The notes under the pieces: model-generated
Told to the model about the DNA's origin: nothing
The model's input: the letters and a program-made list of their open reading frames with translations, nothing else
Databases searched by the model: none
Program-made: the position numbers and the translations under genes
Shown: positions 8,762 to 17,405 of the stretch, in pieces
How positions within the stretch are numbered: position 1 is the first letter of the stretch
Layout of the letters: each line of letters starts with the position of its first letter
NCBI GenBank assembly: GCA_017446585.1
Contig: JAFSQL010000011.1
Coordinates: forward strand, 1 to 64,000
DNA: 64,000 bases
DNA from: Paludibacteraceae bacterium
GTDB lineage: Bacteria; Bacteroidota; Bacteroidia; Bacteroidales; Paludibacteraceae
Direction: 5' to 3'

Positions 8762-8852
8762 ACACTTTTTTGTCAAAAACGTAGCGATTTATACAAAAAT
8801 TAACCAATGAGGGTGTTTGTGTCTAAAAACAAAATAAAAGAGTGATTTGGAG

Positions 8853-8881
8853 TGTTGTTTCAAAAACTATCCTTATCTTTG
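8853..8881 (+). promoter_or_regulatory. Promoter of rplS
   Basis: TATCTTTG at 8874-8881 is the -7 box, with TGTTG at 8853-8857 as a -33 candidate. The expected transcript has a leader of about 85 bases before rplS. Confidence 0.6.
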
Positions 8882-8969
8882 CACTCCAATTTTTCTTCAG
8901 CCTCTGACAGACAAGCGATAACTGTTCTATGCTGATGAAATTGTTTAATAATCAATAATTTGTCCTAAA

Positions 8970-9335
8970 ATGGATTTTATTAAAATTGCAGAAGCCGCAT
9001 TCGCAGGCGAGAAGAAAGAATTTCCAAAGTTTGGTCCTGGCGACACCATTACCGTGTCATACCGCATCAAGGAAGGAAACAAAGAGCGTGTGCAAAACTA
9101 TCGTGGTGTAGTCATCAAAATCGTTGGTCACCAAGATACGAAGCGTTTCACCGTTCGTAAGATGAGTGATAATGTTGGTGTTGAGCGTATTTTCCCAATG
9201 AACTCGCCATTCATTGACAACATCGAAGTAAACAAGTACGGAAAAGTTCGTCGCGCTAAGTTGTACTACTTGCGTAAGTTGACTGGCAAGGCTGCTCGCA
9301 TCAAGGAGAAAGCCTTCAATCCGAACAAGAAATAA
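8970..9335 (+). CDS. rplS: 50S ribosomal protein L19
   Basis: A 121-residue ribosomal protein bL19, which sits at the 30S-50S interface. The family signature is visible in the F[10 protein letters not shown] segment, the YRGVVIK strand and the [14 protein letters not shown] and RRAKLYYLR segments. The gene is monocistronic: it has its own promoter, a leader of about 85 bases and a terminator just after the stop. Length equals that of other Bacteroidales L19 proteins. Confidence 0.97.
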   Translation: MDFIKIAEAAFAGEKKEFPKFGPGDTITVSYRIKEGNKERVQNYRGVVIKIVGHQDTKRFTVRKMSDNVGVERIFPMNSPFIDNIEVNKYGKVRRAKLYYLRKLTGKAARIKEKAFNPNKK

Positions 9336-9355
9336 CATCCCTTGAGTTGATGTAC

Positions 9356-9389
9356 GAAAAGGTCGAAGATAAGTCTTCGACCTTTTTTT
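9356..9389 (+). terminator. Terminator of rplS
   Basis: A stem of about 13 bp (GAAAAGGTCGAAGA with TCTTCGACCTTTTT) and a 4-base loop, ending in a run of T. It lies between rplS and the next start codon. Confidence 0.85.
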
Positions 9390-9427
9390 TGCTTTATCTT
9401 TGCGCAACAGGTTTTTGTTTAATCAAA

Positions 9428-10519
9428 ATGAAAAAGTTTTTATCCATTCTGTTTCTGTTGTGTTTTTGTCCTATTCTGACGTTAGCGGAGGGTGTATTGA
9501 ACGATTTGAATTTTGAATATGGTGGCGGTGTGGATTCGTGGATTGACAATACCGAGTTCGGAGGGTGTGAATTTCAGGATGATCAGACGATGGCTTCAAC
9601 TCGATTGATGGCGGAGGTCGGATTGTCCACTTTGGAAGACAAGAACCGTTTGCGACACGCTTTCATGGTGGGTGGTTATGCTTCGTTGAATTGGGGAGAC
9701 GGCGGAAAATTTGAAACAGCAGTTCCGTTGGCTTATTATCGTTTGTCACGCAAGGGACAACGTGAAGGGAATGGTGTTGAGTTTGAAATGGGTGCGTTTA
9801 AGAGAAGTGATCTTCGGCGTTTTCCCCGAATGTTTTTTCAAGACTCTATATTGTTTTATCGTCCCACTGTGGAGGGTTTGATGATTGACCTATCACGAGG
9901 AAATGAGAAAGGTTCTGCCTTTGGATTCCGACAGACTTACTTCACGGCATGGTTGGACTGGACTGGGCATCAAGAGGAAAACCGTCGAGAATCTTTTATG
10001 GCGGCGTGGAGCGGTCGTTATGCTTGGGCAGGTCTGTATGTGTCGTATTATGGTTCCATGATTCATTTTGCCAAGCGCAAAAATCATCCAGAGGATGGTA
10101 TCCGTACCAATTTGCTGACCTATACATCGTTGGGTTATGACTTTGCCGCTCACTTTTCGAAAGTCAAGGAATTGAGTATTGAGGCTGGCTATGTGCAGGG
10201 TGCGGAAGAGAATCGGGAAATAGATAAGTGGTACTGGAATGGTGCTTTTTACGCTCAGGTTGCGGCGGAATATTGGCGTTTTCGGATTTCAAACGCTGTG
10301 TATGCAGGCAAAGGTCAAATGCGTGCATATGGCAACTATGGCAACGCTTTGTATTGGGGTGACCCGGTCTATCGTTCTTCGTTTTATGATCGTATAGATG
10401 CAGGAATTAACTTTGTTGAAACGGAACACGTGCATTTATTCCTTGATACGACTTTTCATTTGTTCAAGGGAGGTGACCTCTATCCGGAGCAGCAACTGCG
10501 TTGCTCTTTCGTTTTTTGA
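9428..10519 (+). CDS. Predicted outer-membrane beta-barrel protein of unknown function
   Basis: A 363-residue exported protein that I do not recognise. The start at 9428 gives a clean signal peptide (MKKFLSILF, hydrophobic core, cleavage after LAEG or near it); an upstream in-frame ATG at 9347 would put the rplS terminator inside the gene. The mature part is rich in Tyr, Trp and Gly in alternating patterns, and the protein ends in Cys-Ser-Phe-Val-Phe with a terminal aromatic residue, as outer-membrane barrels do. Its neighbours do not suggest a role. The stop codon abuts that of the convergent POT transporter with no base between. Confidence 0.7.
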   Translation: MKKFLSILFLLCFCPILTLAEGVLNDLNFEYGGGVDSWIDNTEFGGCEFQDDQTMASTRLMAEVGLSTLEDKNRLRHAFMVGGYASLNWGDGGKFETAVPLAYYRLSRKGQREGNGVEFEMGAFKRSDLRRFPRMFFQDSILFYRPTVEGLMIDLSRGNEKGSAFGFRQTYFTAWLDWTGHQEENRRESFMAAWSGRYAWAGLYVSYYGSMIHFAKRKNHPEDGIRTNLLTYTSLGYDFAAHFSKVKELSIEAGYVQGAEENREIDKWYWNGAFYAQVAAEYWRFRISNAVYAGKGQMRAYGNYGNALYWGDPVYRSSFYDRIDAGINFVETEHVHLFLDTTFHLFKGGDLYPEQQLRCSFVF

Positions 10520-11872
10520 TTAGTCTTGATGCATCATGCGTCGCAACTTGGAACTGAGTGCGAGCAGTGTTACACCGCATAAAATGCAGACGATGGCGAT
10601 AGATGCGAAGATGGTGAGTGGGCCCACTTGTTGAACAGCTGCCGCTATGAACCCTGCAAGGATGTTGGCGACGAAACTGCTCATTAACCAAATGCCCATC
10701 AACAAAGATGCGTATTTGACAGGAGCCAATGTGCTGACCATGCTCAGTCCGATGGGGGAGAGACACAGTTCGCCCAAGGTGTTGAACAAGTAAGTAAGGA
10801 TAATCCATGACATGGACGCTTTTGCCACGAATCCAGAATCTTCGTTTCCGCTCTCAAGAACAGCTCCGACCATGAAAAGGAATCCAACACCAACCAGAAT
10901 CATTCCTAAACTCATTTTGACGGGTATGGAAGGCTCTTTCTTCCTTTGCCCTAACCATTGCCAAAGCATTGAGAAGAGTGGAGCCAATACGACAATGAAG
11001 ATTGGGTTCACGCTCTGAAACCAAGCAGCTGGAATGGTGAATGAGCCAACGGTGCGGTCAACAAATCGGTCCGTAAAGATGTTCAAACTGCTTCCTGCTT
11101 GTTCAAAACTTGCGAAGAAGAAGACGGCAAAGCATGTGACAATAATTATCACCCATGTGCGGTCTCGTTCCACTTGAGTCAAGGCGTCATGAGTTGTGGA
11201 GGTAGGTGTTTCGCTCGGTCTCATGGATTGAACTTGTTCCAATGGTGGCATTGCGTGCGCTTGTATGGATGTTTGCCTGACACCGGCATTTCCGAGTAAG
11301 GGGCGTTGAAGCAATAGGTAAAGGAGCAAACCAATCAGAAGCCCGATTCCAGCAGCCAGAAAACCTATGTTGTAATTGTAATTTTCAGACAACGTGCCAC
11401 AGATGAGCGGAGAAAACAACGCTCCTACGTTGATGCCCATGTAGAAGATGGTGAAAGCGGCGTCACGTCGGTGGTCGTCATGCGAATAGAGTTTGCCGAC
11501 AATGACTGAGATGTTGGGCTTGAAAAATCCGTTTCCTATTGTCAAGAGTGATAGTCCCAACAGGAGCAATCCTCTGTCTTGTCCTGCCGCTAATGAAAAT
11601 TCACCGGCAGCCATCAGCAAGGCACCGATAACAATAGAGTTTCGTTGTCCAAGATAGCGGTCGGCTATCCATCCGCCAATGACTGGCGTGAAATAGACCA
11701 AGCCTGTGAATACGCCATAAATAAGGTTTGCCGTTCGCAGGTCAAACCCCAGACCGCCTTCCAAATATGTTTTGGTAAGATAGAAGATGAGGATGGCGCG
11801 CATTCCGTAATAGGAAAAGCGTTCCCACATCTCGACGGTGAAGAGTAGGTAAAGTCCTTTGGGGTGTCGCAT
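10520..11872 (-). CDS. POT family proton-dependent oligopeptide transporter (MFS)
   Basis: A 450-residue inner-membrane symporter for di- and tripeptides. The PTR2/POT signature ExxERFxYYG is present as EMWERFSYYG near residue 14. GGWIADRYLGQR is the loop 2-3 motif, and FYMGINVGAL and FKPNISV are further family blocks; about 12-14 hydrophobic helices are visible. A hydrophilic stretch near 195-235 separates the two halves. It is the last gene of the DUF1460-rbfA-permease-nadB-POT operon, 14 bases after nadB. Confidence 0.9.
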   Translation of the reverse strand: MRHPKGLYLLFTVEMWERFSYYGMRAILIFYLTKTYLEGGLGFDLRTANLIYGVFTGLVYFTPVIGGWIADRYLGQRNSIVIGALLMAAGEFSLAAGQDRGLLLLGLSLLTIGNGFFKPNISVIVGKLYSHDDHRRDAAFTIFYMGINVGALFSPLICGTLSENYNYNIGFLAAGIGLLIGLLLYLLLQRPLLGNAGVRQTSIQAHAMPPLEQVQSMRPSETPTSTTHDALTQVERDRTWVIIIVTCFAVFFFASFEQAGSSLNIFTDRFVDRTVGSFTIPAAWFQSVNPIFIVVLAPLFSMLWQWLGQRKKEPSIPVKMSLGMILVGVGFLFMVGAVLESGNEDSGFVAKASMSWIILTYLFNTLGELCLSPIGLSMVSTLAPVKYASLLMGIWLMSSFVANILAGFIAAAVQQVGPLTIFASIAIVCILCGVTLLALSSKLRRMMHQD

Positions 11873-11886
11873 TTATCGGACAGCAA

Positions 11887-13473
11887 TCAGAAATTGTTGT
11901 ATAGGTCGTTCTTCTTCGGATAGTCAATGGTGTAGTGTAAACCTCGACTCTCTTTGCGCGCTTGAGCTTGTGTGATAATGAGGTAAGCCACGTTGATGAT
12001 GTTGCGCAATTCGCAAATGTCGCGACTGACGACACTCTTCTTAAAGAGTTCCTCGGTCTCGTCATACAACAGTTTCATTCGACGCAGGGCACGACCTAAA
12101 CGCAGATTGCTACGTACGATGCCGACGTAATTGCTCATGATGTCTTCCACTTCATTTCTGCTTTGCGTGACGAGTACCATTTCTTCGTTGAGTTGAGTTC
12201 CTTTGTCGTCCCAATCAGGAACGGCTTCATTGAATTGGTATTCTTGCAGTCGTTCGACGGAGTGGCGCGCTGCCGCTTGGGCATAAACGATGGCTTCGAT
12301 GAGAGAGTTGGACGCTAAACGATTTGCCCCGTGTAGCCCCGTGCAACTGCATTCGCCTGCTGCGTATAGTCGTTTGATGGTTGACTGAGCATCCGCATCA
12401 ACCGCAATGCCACCACAAAGATAGTGTTGTGCGGGAACGACTGGTATGTAGTCTTTCGTGATGTCAATACCCAGTGATAGACACTTGTTGTAGATGGTCG
12501 GATAGCCGTCACGAGTCTCTTGTGGATCTTTGTGCGTGATGTCTAAATAGACATGAGCCGAACCCGCTAATTTCATTTCGTTGTCAATGGCACGTGCCAC
12601 GATGTCGCGCGGTGCGAGGCTTGCGCGGGAGTCGTATTTCTGCATGAACTCCTTGCCGTTGATGTCACGAAGTACGCCTCCGTAACCTCTGAGGGCTTCG
12701 GTGATGAGAAATGATGGTCGAACGCCAGGATTGTAGAGCACAGTAGGATGAAATTGGACAAACTCCATATCCTTGACAATGGCACGAGCGCGGTGTGCCA
12801 TGGCGATGCCGTCTCCAGTTGCCACGGGTGGGTTGGAAGTGTTCATGTAGACGTTGCCTATGCCTCCTGTGGCAAGGAGCGTGACCTTGCTGAGAAAAGT
12901 CTCTATTGTCCCCGTTTGTTCGTCCAAAATGTAAGCGCCATAGCATTCGATGCCGGGGGTATGATGGGTGACCCACATTCCCAAGTGGTGTTGTGTGATG
13001 ATGTCAATAGCGAAGTGGTGATCGAATACCTCAATGTTCGGGTCACTCTTCACTCGTTTTATCAAACTCTGTTGTATTTCCGCGCCTGTGTTGTCCTTGT
13101 GGTGCAAGATGCGGAACTCGCTATGTCCGCCTTCACGGTGCAGGTCAAACTCGCCTGATGGTTTCTTGTCAAAATCCACGCCCCAACGCAGTAACTCATT
13201 GATTTCGGCAGGAGCGTTTTTGACTACTTTTTCAACGGCAGCCACGTCGCAATGTCCGTCTCCTGCAATCAACGTATCTTGTATGTGTTTCTGAAAATTG
13301 TCCACATCCAAGTCTGTGACCGAGGCGACTCCTCCTTGTGCGTAGTAGGTGTTCGCCTCTTCTAACTCAGTCTTGCAGACGAGTGCCACGGAGCCGTGTT
13401 TAGCTACTTTAAGGGCATAACTCATGCCCGCTATTCCACTTCCGATAACAAGAAAATCAACTTTTCGAGCCAT
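11887..13473 (-). CDS. nadB: L-aspartate oxidase
   Basis: A 528-residue flavoenzyme that oxidises L-aspartate to iminoaspartate, the first step of de novo NAD synthesis; in anaerobes fumarate can replace oxygen as acceptor. The N-terminal FAD motif is VIGSGIAGMSYAL, and YYAQGGVASV, HREGGHS and TGLHGANRLASNSL mark the succinate dehydrogenase/fumarate reductase flavoprotein fold. The C-terminal helical domain starts near 420. nadA and nadC are not in the window. It lies nine bases after the permease gene in the same operon. Confidence 0.95.
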   Translation of the reverse strand: MARKVDFLVIGSGIAGMSYALKVAKHGSVALVCKTELEEANTYYAQGGVASVTDLDVDNFQKHIQDTLIAGDGHCDVAAVEKVVKNAPAEINELLRWGVDFDKKPSGEFDLHREGGHSEFRILHHKDNTGAEIQQSLIKRVKSDPNIEVFDHHFAIDIITQHHLGMWVTHHTPGIECYGAYILDEQTGTIETFLSKVTLLATGGIGNVYMNTSNPPVATGDGIAMAHRARAIVKDMEFVQFHPTVLYNPGVRPSFLITEALRGYGGVLRDINGKEFMQKYDSRASLAPRDIVARAIDNEMKLAGSAHVYLDITHKDPQETRDGYPTIYNKCLSLGIDITKDYIPVVPAQHYLCGGIAVDADAQSTIKRLYAAGECSCTGLHGANRLASNSLIEAIVYAQAAARHSVERLQEYQFNEAVPDWDDKGTQLNEEMVLVTQSRNEVEDIMSNYVGIVRSNLRLGRALRRMKLLYDETEELFKKSVVSRDICELRNIINVAYLIITQAQARKESRGLHYTIDYPKKNDLYNNF

Positions 13474-13482
13474 AACTTTTTA

Positions 13483-14724
13483 TTATGATTGTTGCGCTTG
13501 CTCCAACGAGCGAAGCGAAATTTTTCGGGCAGGTATGTAGGCCGCGACAAATCCCATCAGGCATACGGTCAGTAGCGATAGCACTACATCAGTGAATTGT
13601 AGGCTGACGGGGTAGGCTTCCATGACCGTGAGATCGGCGGAAGGAATCGTGATGAACCCAAATGCTTGTTGCAGCAGGCACAGCGTGCTTCCCAAGAAGA
13701 CTCCAGCCAATGCCCCCGTGAGTGAGATTAGCCATCCCTCAAAGAGGAAAATGCGTCGGGTCAGTTGTTCCGAGGCTCCAAGGTTATGGAGCGTCTTGAT
13801 GTCATCGCTCTTGTCGATGATGAGCATGGACAGGCATCCAATGACATTGGCGACGGCAATCAAAAGGATGAAAGTCAAAATGAGGAAGGTAATCCATTTC
13901 TCAACCTGCATGATGCGGAAGTAGTCCGCTTGTTGTTGCCATCGGTCTTGAACGACGAAGTCATCACCGAGTGTTTCTTGAAGTTGTTGTTTGGTCTTGC
14001 TGATGTTGCTTTGTGATTTGAGACCCACTTCGATTGCCGTGGCAACATCATCGTCATATTCATAGAGTTCACGTGCCAAAGACAAAGGAACAAGGAGCAG
14101 GGAATTATCATATTCCGCTTGTTGCACGGAGAAGAGGGCGCTGATAAAGACGTATTTTTCGTTGAACGAGTTGGCGGGGTTGGCTATGTTGATGTTGCCA
14201 ATTCGTCGCGGAGCGTAGATTTTTAAGCTTTGTGTCAGGTGGGCGACAAAACCAAGTTCTGCTGCAAGCCCCACACCTGCTATTCCATAGTTGAATACAC
14301 CATCTGAAAGCAGAAACTTGTCATTGTAGAGCAAAATGCGCTCCAGATGTGCCATTCGGTTGAAATCCTCGCTTACACCTTTGATATAGCCCGTCGTTTG
14401 CCGTTCCCCAAATCGGAAAAGCACTTGCTCCTCAACTACCGGACACCAGAATGCAACGCTTTCGTTCTCTCTCGCTTTTTCCACGGCTGGGTCGGTGAGG
14501 GATATTGTTTTGCCTCGGGTTGCGGTGATTTTTATTTGTGGGTCGAATTTGCTGTACATAGACTCTACCACATCGCCAAACCCATTATAGACGGAAAGGA
14601 TGCAAATCAAAGCCGCCGTTCCGACCATCACTCCAGCCGCCGTGATGGCTGAAATGAGATTGATGGCTCCCACTCTTTTTTTAGAGAAGAGGTATCGACG
14701 CGCTATGTGCAAGGCGAGTGACAT
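13483..14724 (-). CDS. FtsX/LolE-like ABC transporter permease
   Basis: A 413-residue inner-membrane permease of the lipoprotein-releasing (LolC/E) or MacB type. A first helix lies near 20-45 (INLISAITAAGVMVGTAALICIL), a periplasmic MacB_PCD-like domain follows, and three helices near 275-400 form the FtsX domain. The start RRYLFSKKRVGAINLIS is typical of LolC/E. No ATPase or partner permease is adjacent, so the LolD-like protein must be encoded elsewhere. It is four bases after rbfA in the operon. Confidence 0.85.
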   Translation of the reverse strand: MSLALHIARRYLFSKKRVGAINLISAITAAGVMVGTAALICILSVYNGFGDVVESMYSKFDPQIKITATRGKTISLTDPAVEKARENESVAFWCPVVEEQVLFRFGERQTTGYIKGVSEDFNRMAHLERILLYNDKFLLSDGVFNYGIAGVGLAAELGFVAHLTQSLKIYAPRRIGNINIANPANSFNEKYVFISALFSVQQAEYDNSLLLVPLSLARELYEYDDDVATAIEVGLKSQSNISKTKQQLQETLGDDFVVQDRWQQQADYFRIMQVEKWITFLILTFILLIAVANVIGCLSMLIIDKSDDIKTLHNLGASEQLTRRIFLFEGWLISLTGALAGVFLGSTLCLLQQAFGFITIPSADLTVMEAYPVSLQFTDVVLSLLTVCLMGFVAAYIPARKISLRSLEQAQQS

Positions 14725-14728
14725 GACG

Positions 14729-15064
14729 CTATTTCTTCAGCAATTCGTCAATGTGTTGCATGTAGTCGAGCGTGTCGTCCACATGCCATTTGAGTTGCGG
14801 AATGATGCGCATTTGGTTGTGGACACGTTGTCCCAGTTCGTAGCGAAAGTTCTTCCCGTTCAATTCTATGCCTTCCATCACCTCCTGCGCCTTTTCGCTT
14901 GGAAAGATACTCACGTTGACATGGGCTATGGATAGGTCGGGTGATATGTTTACTTTCGTCACAGAGAGCATTACTCCGTGAATCTTGTTTTGGTACTTGA
15001 GCATTAGTTCGCCCAGTTCCCTTTCGAGCATGCGCTCTATTTTTTCTTGACGTGTCGTTTTCAT
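14729..15064 (-). CDS. rbfA: Ribosome-binding factor A
   Basis: A 111-residue 30S maturation factor that binds near the 5' end of 16S rRNA. It has the KH-like fold: RQEKIERMLERELGELM at the start, VTKVNISPDLSIAHVNVS in the centre and a C-terminal WHVDDTLDYMQHIDELL helix. Its ATG overlaps the stop of the upstream DUF1460 gene (ATGA, four bases), which implies coupled translation. Confidence 0.93.
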   Translation of the reverse strand: MKTTRQEKIERMLERELGELMLKYQNKIHGVMLSVTKVNISPDLSIAHVNVSIFPSEKAQEVMEGIELNGKNFRYELGQRVHNQMRIIPQLKWHVDDTLDYMQHIDELLKK

Positions 15065-16047
15065 TGTTTTGGTCTGATTACTTCTATGCCGGTGAAGTGC
15101 TTCTTGTTGCTCATGTATTGCGTGAGTGAGCGTGATGTGAGTAGCACCTTATGGTTGGAGAGAGAACAGTGCAGGAAGTGAACCGTTCCGTCTGTGCCTC
15201 GTCGGGCGAAGCCGACATGGGCGCAGTCCAACCCTTTCACATCGGTAGTGAAGGCTATGATGTCACCGTCCTGGATTTTTGAAAGGATTTGTGGTGTGAT
15301 GTTATTTCTGAGAATGACATAGCGTTCACTTTGACTCATTCTGCGCTCCACCATCTTCAGTGTATCGATGTCACGTTGCTCGTGTAGGTTCTTGTAAATG
15401 TCCGTGTGGGTTGTCATGTAGTTGATGACTTTGGGCGTGGCGGTTCCACCCAACTCTTGAGTGATGTTGGAGACGAATCCGTTTCGTTCGTTCTCGTAAA
15501 TCCAATCTTCAAGATAGTGCAATCGGGAGGCATAGCCGTCCGTCTTGGCATTTCGATAGCGCAAGGTTCGTAACGTACGAACTAATCGTTCAAAAGTGAA
15601 GTCGCCTGATGATGCCGTGAGGGCAAGGGCAAGTGACTGCTCCATGAACGTTGCGCAATCCATTTCCCTCAAGTTGATGATGAGTTGTTCCGTGTTGTTC
15701 ACTTCAAGTGTGTGTGAGACGTATGGGGTACCGAGAAAAAATTCTCCAGTGTGGATGATGAGGCTATTGAGAGGCAGTGTGTCCCATCGTTGTTCAATCA
15801 CCTTGGAGCGGTAAGCGTAGAAGATGGAAGAGTCACGTGCCGTGGCTTGAAAAGTACCTGTTTCAGGCAACGTCAAAGTGTCGGCTTGAGTACTTTCAAC
15901 CGTTGTCACATTTGTTTTTACACTTGTGTCGGCAGTCGTTCCGTTATCGGCTGCGTTCACGTGAGAACAAGATGCAAATAACAACGTGGTAATGGTTGTT
16001 AATGCGGCAAAAATGAAGAAAAATGTTTTCTGAAAACGAATATCCAT
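15061..16047 (-). CDS. DUF1460 domain lipoprotein (putative N-acetylmuramoyl-L-alanine amidase-like)
   Basis: A 328-residue lipoprotein with the lipobox FASC (Cys27). The DUF1460 domain belongs to the NlpC/P60-like cysteine peptidases; the nucleophile is probably the Cys in REMDCATFMEQ, and DCAHVGFARRG holds the His region. A role in peptidoglycan peptide cleavage or recycling is known for the family but not shown here. It heads the five-gene operon. A TAATTTTG promoter box at 16056-16063 lies only eight bases before the ATG, so the mRNA may have almost no leader. Confidence 0.82.
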   Translation of the reverse strand: MDIRFQKTFFFIFAALTTITTLLFASCSHVNAADNGTTADTSVKTNVTTVESTQADTLTLPETGTFQATARDSSIFYAYRSKVIEQRWDTLPLNSLIIHTGEFFLGTPYVSHTLEVNNTEQLIINLREMDCATFMEQSLALALTASSGDFTFERLVRTLRTLRYRNAKTDGYASRLHYLEDWIYENERNGFVSNITQELGGTATPKVINYMTTHTDIYKNLHEQRDIDTLKMVERRMSQSERYVILRNNITPQILSKIQDGDIIAFTTDVKGLDCAHVGFARRGTDGTVHFLHCSLSNHKVLLTSRSLTQYMSNKKHFTGIEVIRPKQ

Positions 16048-16055
16048 ATTATCCG

Positions 16056-16063
16056 CAAAATTA
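16056..16063 (-). promoter_or_regulatory. Promoter -7 box of the DUF1460-rbfA-nadB operon
   Basis: TAATTTTG on the minus strand matches TAnnTTTG. Only CGGATAAT separates it from the ATG. No clear -33 element is visible. Confidence 0.45.
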
Positions 16064-16121
16064 CGTTTTTTTTGTATTCCTTATCGTACATTTCGAATGT
16101 ATGCAAGGCGTAGAAAACAAT

Positions 16122-16156
16122 AACCGCCGCAAACTTGCAAGGGTTTGCGGCGGTTT
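16122..16156 (-). terminator. Terminator of the rubrerythrin operon
   Basis: A perfect 13-bp stem (16122-16134 with 16143-16155) with an 8-base loop, followed on the minus strand by ATTGTTTTC. It lies just after the rubrerythrin stop. Confidence 0.78.
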
Positions 16157-16174
16157 ACCTATTGTCATGCCAAG

Positions 16175-16717
16175 TTAGTAATTCTCGGCCTTGAGTTCAA
16201 AGAAACTTTGCGGGTGGTCGCAGCAAGGGCAGGTATCAGGTGCTTGCTTACCGACAACTACATGTCCGCAGTTGCGGCAAATCCAAACCTTATCACCGTC
16301 ACGAGAGAAGACGATACCTTGCTCGATGTTTGCGAGCAGTTTGCGGTAGCGTTCTTCGTGCAGACGCTCAATGGCTCCAACCAATCGAAACTTCTCGGCT
16401 ATTTCGGTGAATCCTTCTTCGTCAGCTTCACGTGCCATGCGGTCGTACATGTCAGTCCATTCAAAGTTTTCACCGTTAGCGGCATCTTTAAGATTCGTGA
16501 TGGTGTCCGGAACTTTGCCGTCGTGTAGGTATTTGAACCAGAGTTTGGCGTGTTCCTTTTCATTACCAGCAGTCTCCTCAAAGAGCGCGGCTATTTGTTC
16601 GTAGCCGTCTTTTTTTGCCTTGGAGGCATAGTAAGTGTATTTATTGCGCGCTTGCGATTCGCCAGCAAAGGCTTCTTGCAAGTTCTTTTCGGTTTTTGTT
16701 CCTTTCAGTGATTTCAT
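16175..16717 (-). CDS. rbr: Rubrerythrin (classical order: diiron domain then rubredoxin domain)
   Basis: A 180-residue peroxide-reducing protein. Residues 1-140 form the four-helix diiron domain with glutamate ligands in [20 protein letters not shown] and [11 protein letters not shown]. The C-terminal rubredoxin-like domain has CRNCGH (near 146) and CPCCDH (near 163). It accepts electrons through its iron centre and reduces hydrogen peroxide to water. It lies 24 bases after a second rubrerythrin with the reverse domain order; together they form an oxidative stress operon. Confidence 0.95.
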   Translation of the reverse strand: MKSLKGTKTEKNLQEAFAGESQARNKYTYYASKAKKDGYEQIAALFEETAGNEKEHAKLWFKYLHDGKVPDTITNLKDAANGENFEWTDMYDRMAREADEEGFTEIAEKFRLVGAIERLHEERYRKLLANIEQGIVFSRDGDKVWICRNCGHVVVGKQAPDTCPCCDHPQSFFELKAENY

Positions 16718-16741
16718 AGAAGTGGTGTTTGTTTCAGGAAG

Positions 16742-17296
16742 TTATTTGTTCTTGAAGTAGCGGTTGTAGAGACCTTCAAATCCTTGACCATGGCGTGCCT
16801 CGTCACGAGCCATCTCGTGAACGGTGTCATGGATGGCATCCAAATTCTGTTTTTTTGCTTCGAGAGCCACGTTGGTCTTGTCTTCGCATGCGCCATGTTC
16901 CGCAAGGATGCGCTTCTCAAGATTTGTCTTCGTGTCCCAAACGACTTCGCCCAGCAATTCAGCATATTTAGCGGCATGTTCCGCTTCTTCCAAGGCATAG
17001 CGTTTGAAAGCTTCCGCAATTTCAGGATAACCTTCACGATCGGCTTGACGGCTCATGGCAAGATACATGCCTACCTCACCGCATTCGCCATTGAAGTGCG
17101 TTTGGAGTGCTTTTTTTATCTCAGGGTCAACATCCTTAGCCACGCCGAGTTTGTGTTCGGAAGCGAATTGCAGGTCGCCTGTTTCCTCTACTTCTTTGAA
17201 TTTCGCTTTAGGTGCTTTGCAGATAGGGCACAGCTCTGGTGCTTCATCCCCCTCATGGACATAACCGCACACGGTACAAATAAATTTCTTTTTCAT
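16742..17296 (-). CDS. Reverse rubrerythrin (rubredoxin domain then diiron domain)
   Basis: A 184-residue protein that starts with a rubredoxin-like domain (CTVCGY at residues 8-13, CPICKAPK at 23-30) and continues with the four-helix diiron domain ([29 protein letters not shown] and [16 protein letters not shown]). This inverted order defines the reverse rubrerythrin group known from anaerobic clostridia and others, which reduces peroxide and oxygen. It is the first gene of the pair, driven by the TATATTTG promoter at 17331-17338. Confidence 0.92.
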   Translation of the reverse strand: MKKKFICTVCGYVHEGDEAPELCPICKAPKAKFKEVEETGDLQFASEHKLGVAKDVDPEIKKALQTHFNGECGEVGMYLAMSRQADREGYPEIAEAFKRYALEEAEHAAKYAELLGEVVWDTKTNLEKRILAEHGACEDKTNVALEAKKQNLDAIHDTVHEMARDEARHGQGFEGLYNRYFKNK

Positions 17297-17330
17297 GTCA
17301 GTTGATGGTTTTATGATTATGGTTTAGCGA

Positions 17331-17338
17331 CAAATATA
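17331..17338 (-). promoter_or_regulatory. Promoter -7 box of the rubrerythrin operon
   Basis: TATATTTG on the minus strand, 34 bases before the reverse rubrerythrin start. It touches the tyrA terminator stem, so the end of one transcript and the start of the next are packed against each other. Confidence 0.6.
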
Positions 17339-17374
17339 ATGTGTTTGCGTCAGAAAATCAAACGCAAACACATT
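17338..17374 (-). terminator. Terminator of the aromatic amino acid operon (after tyrA)
   Basis: A perfect 13-bp stem (17338-17350 with 17362-17374) with an 11-base loop. On the minus strand it is followed by ATATTTGTCG, a weak T tract that doubles as the -7 box of the next operon. Confidence 0.65.
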
Positions 17375-17405
17375 TTGTAATAATCAGAATTGGAAGAAAA
17401 CGGAT

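Noticed and set aside
17338-17374. Hairpin considered as a second attenuator, for the rubrerythrin operon
   Set aside because: It lies upstream of the -7 box of that operon, so it is not in its transcript; it ends the tyrA transcript instead.
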